Source of the DNA: Acidobacteriota bacterium
GTDB lineage: Bacteria; Acidobacteriota; Vicinamibacteria; Vicinamibacterales; UBA2999
Length of the DNA: 54,245 nt
Direction: 5' to 3'
Assembly: GCA_016192845.1 (NCBI GenBank)
Contig: JACPTI010000034.1
Location: 1 to 54,245, forward strand
The notes beneath the pieces were generated by a model, which was given only the letters and a program-made list of their open reading frames with translations, did not search any database and was not told the DNA's origin. Both the position numbers and the translations under genes were made by a program. Shown here in pieces: positions 44,459 to 52,035 of this stretch. Every line of letters begins with the position of its first letter. Positions within the stretch are counted from its first letter, which is position 1.

Positions 44459-45697
44459 ATGGCCATGCCAGTACGAATCTTGCTGCCGTTGCTTGCCGTC
44501 GCCGCCGCGACCGGGTCATGCGGGAGAACGAGCACCCCCGCCGAATGGACGATGACGATCCAGCGGGTGGCGACGCCCGCGGGCGCCGCCAGCAGCGAGC
44601 CGCAGATCTTCGCGTCCGATCGCGGCCTCGTGCTGAGCTGGATCGAGCGTGCCGGCAAGACCACCTCGTTGAAGTTCGCCGAGCGCAACGGGTCGGGCTG
44701 GAGCGCGCCGGTGACGGCCGCCAGCGGCGACGACTGGTTTCTCAGCTACGCCGACGTGCCGTCGGTCATGCGGCTCGGCAACGGCACGCTGGTCGCGCAG
44801 TGGCTCGAGAACATCAATCCGATCAGGGAGGCCTACAACCTGCTTCTCTCCTACTCGACCGACAACGGCAAGACGTGGGCGCAGCCGCTCATGCCGCACC
44901 ACGACGGTACCGAGTCGCAGCACGGGTTCGCCTCTCTCGTCGAGCTGCCCGGCAATACGGTTGGCGTCGTCTGGCTCGATGGCCGCAACAGCGAGTTCCT
45001 CGACAACGATCCGACGAGCGGCACGATGACGCTGCGCTATGCGGCGTACGACGCGGGGTGGAAGCAGATCGCCGACCTGGAGATCGATCACAAGGCGTGC
45101 GAATGCTGCCAGACGTCGGCGGTCATGACCGCCGATGGGGTGCTCACGGCGTTCAGGGACCGCAGTGACGAGGAGGTGCGCGACATCGCGGTTTCGCGGC
45201 TGGAGGGCGGCAAGTGGACGCCTGCCACGCTCGTGGCCAGGGACGACTGGCAGCTCGATTTCTGCCCGGTGAACGGCCCGACGCTGAGCGCGCGCGGCCG
45301 CGACGTCGTCGCCGCGTGGTTCACGGTCAAGAACGAGCTGGGTCAGGCGTACGCGGCCTTCTCGAGCGATGCGGGACGCACGTGGGGCATGCCGATCCGG
45401 CTGGATGACGCGGGCTCGCTCGGGCGCGTCGACGTGGAGCTGCTCGACGACGGCTCGGCCGTCGCGTCGTGGGTGGAGTACGCCCAGGGCGCATCCGATG
45501 TCCGCATCCGCCGCGTCAACCGCTCCGGCGCGCGTTCGGCGCCGATCACGGTCGCCGGCGTCAGCGGCGGCCGCGCGAGCGGCTTTCCGCGGATCGGGCG
45601 GCGCGGGAACGAGCTGATTCTGGCCTGGTCCGACAGCGGCCCGGGCGAGGACGGGCAACTGCAGGTGCAGACAGCGGTTGGACGGTTGCCGGAGTGA
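44459..45697 (+). CDS. Sialidase-fold (BNR/Asp-box) lipoprotein
   Basis: 412 residues. The N-terminus (MPVRILLPLLAVAAATGSC) ends in a probable lipobox Cys. A six-bladed propeller is suggested by Asp boxes STDNGKTW and SSDAGRTW and repeated strands. The motif HKACECCQTSAV gives a Cys cluster (CxCC) in one blade. No sialidase arginine triad can be assigned, so glycosidase activity is doubtful. It is convergent with the mer-like operon and ends at a palindromic repeat (45717-45734). Confidence 0.78.
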   Translation: MAMPVRILLPLLAVAAATGSCGRTSTPAEWTMTIQRVATPAGAASSEPQIFASDRGLVLSWIERAGKTTSLKFAERNGSGWSAPVTAASGDDWFLSYADVPSVMRLGNGTLVAQWLENINPIREAYNLLLSYSTDNGKTWAQPLMPHHDGTESQHGFASLVELPGNTVGVVWLDGRNSEFLDNDPTSGTMTLRYAAYDAGWKQIADLEIDHKACECCQTSAVMTADGVLTAFRDRSDEEVRDIAVSRLEGGKWTPATLVARDDWQLDFCPVNGPTLSARGRDVVAAWFTVKNELGQAYAAFSSDAGRTWGMPIRLDDAGSLGRVDVELLDDGSAVASWVEYAQGASDVRIRRVNRSGARSAPITVAGVSGGRASGFPRIGRRGNELILAWSDSGPGEDGQLQVQTAVGRLPE

Positions 45698-45716
45698 GAC
45701 CCGCGCAGTACGTGGT

Positions 45717-45734
45717 GTCCGGCTTTAGCCGGAC
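45717..45734. repeat. REP-like palindrome GTCCGGCTTTAGCCGGAC
   Basis: An 8-bp inverted repeat between two convergent genes, preceded by TACGTGGT. Related copies: 51439-51456 (GTCCGGCTAAAGCCGGAC), 51985-52002 (GTCCGGCTGAAGCCGGAC), both with an ACTACGT flank, and 51481-51498 (GGCCGGCTTCAGCCGGCC). It may also stop transcription from either side. Confidence 0.75.
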
Positions 45735-45739
45735 CGACG

Positions 45740-46165
45740 TCACGACTCCATCCAGATCAGAATCGGCCCGAGCAGATAGGCCGTAAGGAAGCCCACCACG
45801 TAGATCGCCGCCGATACCCAGAGCACCATGCGGCTCACGTGGTCGGCTGTGCCACACGCGTCCGGCTCGTCCGCCGGACATGTCAGGTCTGCGCGAAACC
45901 TCGGCGCCAGCGCATAGACGTACGCAACGTTCAACGCGATCAGGGTTCCGGATCCGGCAAAGATCCAGTCCTTCTGTCGGGACAGTGTAACCAGCCAAGG
46001 GGCCGCAGAGACGAGGGACGCGACCGTCGCACCCAGCCCTACCAGGACGAGCAGCGACGGCAGCGCGCAGCAGATGAGCGTGCTGAACGACGCGAATAGA
46101 GACAGCGTCCCGAACGCGCGGACCCGGAGGTCGCGCGGAACGCTAGCGAGGGACTGGCTCGACAC
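45740..46165 (-). CDS. MerT-like membrane protein
   Basis: 141 residues with four hydrophobic segments. A Cys pair in the first helix (STLICCALPSLLVLVGLGA) is the MerT-type signature for soft-metal passage; a further Cys pair lies in the loop DLTCPADEPDACGTADH, as in MerT-like transporters with cytoplasmic or periplasmic Cys. It begins with GTG, overlapping the end of the HMA-protein gene by 23 bases. It is the last gene of the MerR-controlled operon. Metal (Hg or another) cannot be decided. Confidence 0.82.
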   Translation of the reverse strand: MSSQSLASVPRDLRVRAFGTLSLFASFSTLICCALPSLLVLVGLGATVASLVSAAPWLVTLSRQKDWIFAGSGTLIALNVAYVYALAPRFRADLTCPADEPDACGTADHVSRMVLWVSAAIYVVGFLTAYLLGPILIWMES

Positions 46166-46658
46166 CGTTCACCTGAATCACCGGCGCCGTTTTCGGGTCC
46201 CTGGGCACCGGGATGATCCCGTCGACCACCAGCCGCTGCCCGGCGTATTTCTTGAGCTGCTGCTGAATGCCGTCGGCGCGGCCCGTCATCACGACGTCGT
46301 AGGTGTCGTTCGTTCCGGAGATCTTCAGCTGCAGCCGCCCGCCCGTGGCCATCACGTCGGCTTGGGCGCTGATTACGGCCTGCTGCGGCGTGAACCCGTT
46401 CCGCGCCACGCTTCGGCGAATCTCCGCCATCGTGACCGCGTTTCCTGCCGTCAACCGGACGATCGCCCGCCCCTCGTTCAGGCGTATCTCCGCCGATTCG
46501 ACGCCCGGCAATCGCTCTATCGTCACGCGCACGGCGTGAGCACAGATCGCTCAATCCATGCCGTAGATCGAGAGATCGATCTGGCGATACTCCGCGTGCG
46601 CGTCCACACCGCCGAGGAGTCCGGCGGCGATCCACGTCAGCAACATTCGCGAGCGCAT
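46143..46658 (-). CDS. Probable selenoprotein: periplasmic HMA-domain protein with in-frame TGA
   Basis: Reading through one TGA gives 171 residues: signal peptide (MLLTWIAAGLLGGVDAHA), then IDLSIYGMD-U36-AICAHAVRVTIERL, PGVESAEIRLNEGRAIVRLT. TGA (46551-46553) stands where heavy-metal-associated domains have the first Cys of GMxCxxC. The frame stays open before and after, both halves belong to the same domain, and a hairpin suited to a bacterial SECIS begins 11 bases after the TGA. GGAG lies eight bases before the ATG at 46658. It would bind a soft metal and pass it to the MerT-like protein. If not selenocysteine, the gene would be broken at the active site. Confidence 0.75.
46523..46539 (-). 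promoter_or_regulatory. Candidate bacterial SECIS hairpin
   Basis: On the coding strand TCACGC-CGTGC-GCGTGA forms a perfect 6-bp stem with a 5-base loop whose second base is G. The loop starts 17 bases after the TGA at 46551-46553. These are the usual features of a SelB-bound SECIS in bacteria; weak extra pairing (TCT with AGA) can extend the stem. Confidence 0.6.
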
Positions 46659-46670
46659 GTGACTTGCTCC

Positions 46671-47543
46671 TCAGAAGAAATAACTGAAGTTCACAGCGTA
46701 TCGAACCGTTTCGCGCTGCAGGCGGACTCCGATATCGCGGTACACGGGGAACTGTACGCCACCTTCGATCGCGTAGTTCCTGTAAATTCCCAGGGCGGTC
46801 GGACCGAGCAGGACCTGGTGTCCCCCGGTGCCGGCGTGCTCGACGCCGGCGCGCCGCAGGTTGCCCGAGCGCTCGCCCGTCAGCTCGAGGAACACCCGCC
46901 AGTCCCAGTGCGGATATTCCTTGCGCAGGGGCGGCGGCCGATAGCCCCAGACGGCGCTGTACGACAAGATATCGGGACGCTCGTCGCCGCGCCGCTCCGA
47001 AAATTTGGTGTATCCGACGCCGCCCCACAGGTAGTGACTGCGCGAGGCGATGCCGCTGGCGACCGCGGTGTACACGCCGGGCGCGCGCCGCAGATCGCGC
47101 GCCATGCCGGCCGGCTTCTGCGGGCCGGGCGCGATGATGCCGCCGTAGGCGGTGCTCTCGACGCGCGTCCCGACCGCCGTTCCCCGCCGGTGGAAGCGCC
47201 ACGCGCCAATCGCTTCGAAATCCCCGCTGCCCGGCATCATCGCCGTGCCGCGGGCCGGGGCAAACGGTCCTGAGGCAAACACGAGCGGGGCCGAGACCGA
47301 CACCTGGACATCCTCGGTAACGCCGTAACTCAACATGGCGCGCGTCATTGCCCCATCGTTGCCGTCGCCGGTACGTCCCATCAATCCCAGGTCGAGAGAC
47401 CAGCCCCCCGCCGCATTTGTCGGCGTCGTCATCCCGAAGACCGGACCGTGCCCGGATGCACGCGCCGCGGGTGAAAAACCAGCCACGAGGGTGGCCAGGA
47501 CCCCCACTGTCGTCACGAGGCGTGCCTCGCGTTGGCGCCGCAC
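46671..47543 (-). CDS. Outer-membrane beta-barrel protein of the mer-like operon
   Basis: 290 residues. Signal peptide ending ARAS, GHGPVFG at the mature start, many alternating strands (WSLDLGLMGRTGDGNDGAMT, DVQVSVSAPLVFASG) and a C-terminal YAVNFSYFF with terminal Phe, all typical of a small porin-like barrel (MetA-pathway/transporter type). It starts with GTG at 47543; a GTG 9 codons later is an alternative. It lies between the CPFC peptide and the selenoprotein gene. Confidence 0.78.
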   Translation of the reverse strand: MRRQREARLVTTVGVLATLVAGFSPAARASGHGPVFGMTTPTNAAGGWSLDLGLMGRTGDGNDGAMTRAMLSYGVTEDVQVSVSAPLVFASGPFAPARGTAMMPGSGDFEAIGAWRFHRRGTAVGTRVESTAYGGIIAPGPQKPAGMARDLRRAPGVYTAVASGIASRSHYLWGGVGYTKFSERRGDERPDILSYSAVWGYRPPPLRKEYPHWDWRVFLELTGERSGNLRRAGVEHAGTGGHQVLLGPTALGIYRNYAIEGGVQFPVYRDIGVRLQRETVRYAVNFSYFF

Positions 47544-47558
47544 CAGCGTGTCACCCCG

Positions 47559-47669
47559 TTACCTGCAGAACGGGCAGCCGCCCGGGCCGGTGATCTTCGT
47601 GGCCGCGTTCGCCGTCGCGGTGAACAACGCGAAAAGCGCCGCGACCCACCCCAACAGTCTCGTTTTCAT
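47559..47669 (-). CDS. 36-residue exported peptide with CPFC motif
   Basis: MKTRLLGWVAALFALFTATA is a complete signal peptide; the mature part is ATKITGPGGCPFCR, about 14 residues. CPFC is a redox or soft-metal dithiol like that of glutaredoxins. GGAGGAATGAAAAG gives a strong ribosome site, and the gene is the first one after the MerR-type promoter at 47696-47727. It is too short for most gene finders. Alternatively it is the remnant of a longer gene, but the TAA ends it cleanly right after the motif. Confidence 0.6.
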   Translation of the reverse strand: MKTRLLGWVAALFALFTATANAATKITGPGGCPFCR

Positions 47670-47695
47670 CTTTTCATTCCTCCTCATCAGACCCG

Positions 47696-47727
47696 ATGAT
47701 ACGGGTTCAGGTGGGCCTGAAGGTCAA
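47696..47727 (-). promoter_or_regulatory. MerR-type promoter/operator
   Basis: Minus-strand TTGACC (47722-47727) and TATCAT (47696-47701) are 20 bases apart, longer than normal, and the spacer holds the perfect dyad TTCAGG-N4-CCTGAA (47706-47721). Long spacers with a central dyad are the hallmark of promoters twisted open by MerR-family activators. The MerR gene starts 54 bases away in the opposite direction. Confidence 0.82.
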
Positions 47728-47780
47728 GCCCCTGGAGCTCCGTTGACGTTCACGTGGACTTGAGGGTGTTCAATAGGAGC

Positions 47781-48248
47781 ATGGCGGCATTGCGAATCGG
47801 CGAGATTGCGACGCGAGCGGGTGTGACGGCGCCAACCATCCGGTACTACGAGGAGATCGGGCTGCTGCCGCCGGCGCGCCGGTCCTCGTCGGGCTACCGG
47901 CGCTACACCGAATCGACCGTCGACGAGCTGCGGTTCATCCGGAAGGCGCAGGCGCTCGGCTTTTCCCTCGATGAAATCCGGGACATTCTCCGCCTGTCCC
48001 GCTCGGGGCAGACGCCGTGCTCCCACGTGCTGTCGCTCGCCCGGCAGCACCTGGCCGCGGTGGACGAACGCATCCGGTCCCTCCACCGTTTCCGCGAGCA
48101 CCTGGCGGCGGAGCTGGCGAAATGGAACGGCCGAACGACCCCGACGTGCCGCGGCCTCTGCGACATCATCGAGTCGGTCGACGCGCTGCAGGATGTGGCC
48201 GCGCCGAGCCTCACGTCGACGCGGCCGCCTCGCAGGAAGCGCGGCTGA
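47781..48248 (+). CDS. MerR-family transcriptional regulator
   Basis: 155 residues. The N-terminal winged helix (LRIGEIATRAGVTAPTIRYY, EEIGLLPPARRSSSGYRRY) is classical. The dimerisation helix is followed by metal-site candidates: a Cys before it (SGQTPCSHV) and the C-terminal TPTCRGLCDIIE; three Cys at such positions suit a soft metal such as Hg(II) or Cu/Cd/Pb-type ligands. The ATG at 47781 gives the family-typical start; a GTG at 47754 adds nine residues. It should control the divergent operon 47669-45740. Confidence 0.9.
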   Translation: MAALRIGEIATRAGVTAPTIRYYEEIGLLPPARRSSSGYRRYTESTVDELRFIRKAQALGFSLDEIRDILRLSRSGQTPCSHVLSLARQHLAAVDERIRSLHRFREHLAAELAKWNGRTTPTCRGLCDIIESVDALQDVAAPSLTSTRPPRRKRG

Positions 48249-48253
48249 CAGCG

Positions 48254-51200
48254 TCACATCGTCATGCCGGACAGCCGCAGCGTCCCCCTGCGCAACGCCC
48301 GCACTTTCATCACGTAGAACATGACCGGCAGGTTGATCAGGACGTGAATCGTCGAGGTCACCATGCCGCCAAGAATCGGCGCTGCAATCGGCTGCATGAT
48401 GTCTGCGCCCACGCCGGTGCTCCACATGATCGGAACGAGCGATGCCATGACGACCGTCACGGTCATCGTCTTCGGACGCAGCCGCAGCACGGAGCCGGCC
48501 ACCGTCGCGTTCCAGATGTCCTGTTTCGTGATCTCCCCACCGCGCCGCAGCCGCTTGTCGAGTGCCTCGTGGAGGTAAATCATCATGATGACGCCGGTCT
48601 GCACGGCGATCCCGTAGAGGGCGATGTAGCCGACCCACACGGCCACCGAGAAGTTGTAGCCGAGCCACCACTGCAGCAGGATCCCGCCGGTCATCGCAAA
48701 CGCCACCGAGAGCAGCACGAGGATCGATTCGCTGACCGACTTGAACGTCATGTACAGGAGGATGAAGATCGTGAAGAACACAACCGGCACCAGGATCTGG
48801 AGCCGCTCGCGCGCGCGTACCTGGAACTCGTACTGCCCGGTCCAGAGCAGCGAGTAGCCCGGCGGCAGCGTCAGCCCCTGGTCGACGGCCCGCTTGGCCT
48901 GGTCGACGTACCCGCCGATGTCGCGCGTGCCCGTGTCGAGATAGACGTAGCCGGCCAGCTGCCCGTCCTCGTCTCGAATCATGGCAGGACCCGGCGTCAG
49001 GGTAATGGCCGCGAGCTGCCCGAGCGGGACCTGTGCGCCCATCGGCGTCTTCACCAGCACCCGCTCGAGCGCCGGGATGTCCTCGCGAAAGTCGCGCGCG
49101 TAGCGCACGTTCACCGGATAGCGCTCGCGGCCTTCGATGGTCGTCGTGATGTTCTCTCCCCCGAGGGCCGACTGAATGACGTCCTGCACGTCCTCGATCG
49201 TGAGCCCGTACCGGGCAATGGCCTCTCGGTCGATCTGGATGTCCGTGAAGTAGCCCTGCGCGACGCGCTCCGCATACACGCTGCGGGTCTCGGGAAGGTT
49301 CTGAAGGATGCGCTCGAGCTCGCGCCCGATGTTCTGAATCTCGTTCAGGTCGGAGCCGAGAATCTTGATCCCGACGGCCGTCTTGATGCCGGTCAACAGC
49401 ATGTCCAGCCGGTTTCGGATCGGCTGCGTCCACACATTGGGAAATCCCGCGAACTGAAGGGCCCCGTCCATCTCGGCCTGCAGGCTCTCGAACGTCAGGC
49501 CGGCACGCCACTGCTCTCTCGGCTTCAGCATGACCGTCGTGTTCACCATGCCCATCGGCGTGTTGTCGGTGGGCGTGGTCCCGCGGCCGACCGTGCCGAA
49601 GACGCGCTCGACCTCGGGAAACTCGCGGAGCAGCTTGTCCTGAACCTGGAGGAGCCGCGTCGCTTCGGTCACCGAGAGCCCCGGCGGTGACGTGGGCATA
49701 TAGAGCATCGATCCCTCATACAGGGGCGGCATGAACTCGCTGCCCAACCCGAGCGCCAGTGGCACCGTGACCAGGATCACGATCACGTTCACCACCAGCA
49801 GGCCCCACCGCCAGCGCAGCGCGAACCGAAGCACGGGGTCGTAAAGCCAGATGAAGAAGCGCGACACCGGATTCTCCGACTCCGGCTTCAGCCGCTTGCC
49901 GCGCATGAAGATCGCCATCAGCACCGGCACGAGCGTGATCGACAAAATCGACGCGAAGATCATCGCGAACGTCTTCGTCAACGCCAGCGGGCGGAACATG
50001 CGTCCTTCCTGCGCCTCGAGCAGGAACACCGGCACGAACGACACGATGATGATGAGCAGCGCGAAGAAGATGGCCCGCCCGACCTGCTTGGCCGCGCGAA
50101 TCACGACCGTCGGCTGGTCCGCCGAGGCCGGCACCGTGGCCCCTGCCTGCTCCTCGTCCGGCTCGGAGAGATGCCGATAGGCGTTCTCCACCATGACGAT
50201 CGAGGCGTCGACGAGCACGCCAATCGCCAGGGCGATGCCGCCCAGCGACATGATGTTCGCCGTCGTCCCGAGGTAGTACATCGGGATGAACGACGCCACG
50301 ACGGCGATCGGCAGGGCCAGGATCGGCACCAGCGCCGATCGGAAGTGGAAGAGGAAGATGGCAATGACGATCGAGACCACGATCGCTTCCTCGACGAGCG
50401 CGTCGCCCAGCGTCTTGATCGATTCACCAATCAACCAGGAGCGATCGTACGTCGGTACGATCTGCACGCCCTCCGGCAGGGCCGCCTGCAGCTCGCGCAG
50501 CTTCGCCTTGGCGCGGTCGATGACGTTCAGGGCGTTCTCGCCGAACCGCATGACGACGATCCCGCCGACGACCTCGCCCTTGCCATCCAGCTCCGCCACG
50601 CCGCGACGGATGTCGGGGCCGAGACGCACGTCGGCGACGTCGCGCACGCGAATGGGCGTTCCCGCCTGCGTGGCACCCAGCGACACCTGTTCGATGTCCG
50701 CGACGGATTTCAGATAGCCCCGGCCGCGGACCATGTATTCGCGGCCGGCGAACTCGAGCAGCCGTCCCTCGACGTCGTTGTTGCTCGCGCGAATGGCTTC
50801 GACGACATCCTTGACGGCCAGGTCGTAGGCCGCCAGCTTGTTCGGGTCCAGGTTGACCTGGTATTGCTTGACGAACCCGCCGATGCTGGCGACTTCGGCG
50901 ACCCCCTCCACGGCGGCGAGCTGGTAGCGCAGGTACCAGTCCTGAAGGCTGCGCAGCTCGGCGAGGTTGAGGCGCCCCGTCTCGTCCACGAGCGCATACT
51001 CGAAGACCCAGCCGACGCCGGTGGCGTCAGGTCCGATGATCGGATTGACGCCCTCCGGCAGACGTCCACGGATCCCTTGCAGGTATTCGACGACGCGGCT
51101 CCGCGCCCAGTAGATGTCGGTGCGGTCCTCGAAGATCACATAGACGTACGAGATCCCGAAGTCGGTGAACCCGCGCACCGTCCGGACGCGAGGCGCCGAG

Positions 51201-51421
51201 ATGAGCGCCGTCACAATCGGATAGGTGATCTGGTCCTCGATGAGATCCGGGCTGCGTCCCATCCACTCCGTCGACACGATCACCTGCACGTCGGAGATGT
51301 CCGGCACGGCGTCGAGGGGCGTGGCTCTCATCGCCCACAGGCCCCAGAGCGTCAGAACGACCGTGCCGGTAAAGACCAGGAACCGGTTCCGCGCGCACCA
51401 GTCGATAATGCGTTCGATCAT
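48254..51421 (-). CDS. Heavy-metal efflux RND pump (CusA/CzcA family)
   Basis: 1,055 residues with the same layout as the pump at 25762-28899. The TM4 motif is GVLVDASIVMVENAYRHLSE, with DAS in place of DAA, so it belongs to the heavy-metal RND group but its ion cannot be assigned. Family marks PDISDVQVIVST and EGSMLYMPTSPPG are present. It is downstream of the adaptor and FixH-like genes in one direction and ends five bases from the MerR gene, which is convergent. Confidence 0.93.
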   Translation of the reverse strand: MIERIIDWCARNRFLVFTGTVVLTLWGLWAMRATPLDAVPDISDVQVIVSTEWMGRSPDLIEDQITYPIVTALISAPRVRTVRGFTDFGISYVYVIFEDRTDIYWARSRVVEYLQGIRGRLPEGVNPIIGPDATGVGWVFEYALVDETGRLNLAELRSLQDWYLRYQLAAVEGVAEVASIGGFVKQYQVNLDPNKLAAYDLAVKDVVEAIRASNNDVEGRLLEFAGREYMVRGRGYLKSVADIEQVSLGATQAGTPIRVRDVADVRLGPDIRRGVAELDGKGEVVGGIVVMRFGENALNVIDRAKAKLRELQAALPEGVQIVPTYDRSWLIGESIKTLGDALVEEAIVVSIVIAIFLFHFRSALVPILALPIAVVASFIPMYYLGTTANIMSLGGIALAIGVLVDASIVMVENAYRHLSEPDEEQAGATVPASADQPTVVIRAAKQVGRAIFFALLIIIVSFVPVFLLEAQEGRMFRPLALTKTFAMIFASILSITLVPVLMAIFMRGKRLKPESENPVSRFFIWLYDPVLRFALRWRWGLLVVNVIVILVTVPLALGLGSEFMPPLYEGSMLYMPTSPPGLSVTEATRLLQVQDKLLREFPEVERVFGTVGRGTTPTDNTPMGMVNTTVMLKPREQWRAGLTFESLQAEMDGALQFAGFPNVWTQPIRNRLDMLLTGIKTAVGIKILGSDLNEIQNIGRELERILQNLPETRSVYAERVAQGYFTDIQIDREAIARYGLTIEDVQDVIQSALGGENITTTIEGRERYPVNVRYARDFREDIPALERVLVKTPMGAQVPLGQLAAITLTPGPAMIRDEDGQLAGYVYLDTGTRDIGGYVDQAKRAVDQGLTLPPGYSLLWTGQYEFQVRARERLQILVPVVFFTIFILLYMTFKSVSESILVLLSVAFAMTGGILLQWWLGYNFSVAVWVGYIALYGIAVQTGVIMMIYLHEALDKRLRRGGEITKQDIWNATVAGSVLRLRPKTMTVTVVMASLVPIMWSTGVGADIMQPIAAPILGGMVTSTIHVLINLPVMFYVMKVRALRRGTLRLSGMTM

Positions 51422-51438
51422 CTTTGCTCTCTCGGCTG

Positions 51439-51456
51439 GTCCGGCTAAAGCCGGAC
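51439..51456. repeat. REP-like palindrome GTCCGGCTAAAGCCGGAC
   Basis: Followed by ACTACGT, like the copy at 51985-52002. It lies between the pump gene and the FixH-like gene. Confidence 0.75.
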
Positions 51457-51480
51457 ACTACGTACGGACGGTGACGTGGC

Positions 51481-51498
51481 GGCCGGCTTCAGCCGGCC
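51481..51498. repeat. REP-like palindrome GGCCGGCTTCAGCCGGCC
   Basis: A variant with GGCC ends, 24 bases from the previous copy. The pair could form adjacent hairpins in the RNA between the two genes. Confidence 0.65.
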
Positions 51499-51510
51499 CC
51501 GGCCAGTTCG

Positions 51511-51966
51511 TCATTTGGCGGTGAGCGTCAGCTTCTCGCTGCCAATCTCCTGGCCGCCGCGCATGACCATCACCGTGACGTCCCAGTTGCCGGCCATCAT
51601 CACCTGACCCTTGCCTCGGTAGATTCCGTTGCCCTGATGCGTGAGCTCGGTCTTCGTGCGCATCTCCGGCATGTTCATCGCCGGCATCGCTGCCATGAAG
51701 AACTCGGTCGTCACCATCGCGTCCGTGACCGGCGTTCCGTCTTGCATCACCATGACTTCGAACGTGTTCTCGCCTGTCCTCACCGGGTCTGGATCCGTTT
51801 TCAAGGTGATATCGACCACTTCCGTGCCCGTCTGGGCCGGCGCCGCAGGGGTCGACGCGGGCGGCGCACTTTCCGACGCCGTCTGCTGACTCCCGCCGCC
51901 GCATCCCACCGCGATCGTCACGGCGCCAAGTGCCGCCACCCCAAGTGCCATACTGATGCGAGTCAT
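51511..51966 (-). CDS. FixH/YtkA-like lipoprotein
   Basis: 151 residues. A lipoprotein signal ends in AVGCGGG. The domain (DITLKTDPDPVRTGENTFEV, FFMAAMPAMNMPEMRTKTEL, GIYRGKGQVMMAGNWDVTV) matches the FixH/YtkA pattern with a Met-rich AMPAMNMPEM loop that may bind Cu(I). It is highly similar to the last 110 residues of the adaptor encoded at 52036-53589. It may hand metal to the pump. REP-like palindromes flank it. Confidence 0.85.
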   Translation of the reverse strand: MTRISMALGVAALGAVTIAVGCGGGSQQTASESAPPASTPAAPAQTGTEVVDITLKTDPDPVRTGENTFEVMVMQDGTPVTDAMVTTEFFMAAMPAMNMPEMRTKTELTHQGNGIYRGKGQVMMAGNWDVTVMVMRGGQEIGSEKLTLTAK

Positions 51967-51984
51967 GCGCGCTCTCCTTTGGTG

Positions 51985-52002
51985 GTCCGGCTGAAGCCGG
52001 AC
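51985..52002. repeat. REP-like palindrome GTCCGGCTGAAGCCGGAC
   Basis: Followed by ACTACGT. It lies between the FixH-like gene and the adaptor gene. Confidence 0.75.
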
Positions 52003-52035
52003 ACTACGTTCCGCCTCTGCCTGCGCGGCCCGTGA

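Noticed and set aside
48017..49690. Plus-strand frame of 557 codons after the MerR gene
   Set aside because: It lies opposite the RND pump, rich in Arg, Asp and His with no recognisable motif; the pump is unambiguous.
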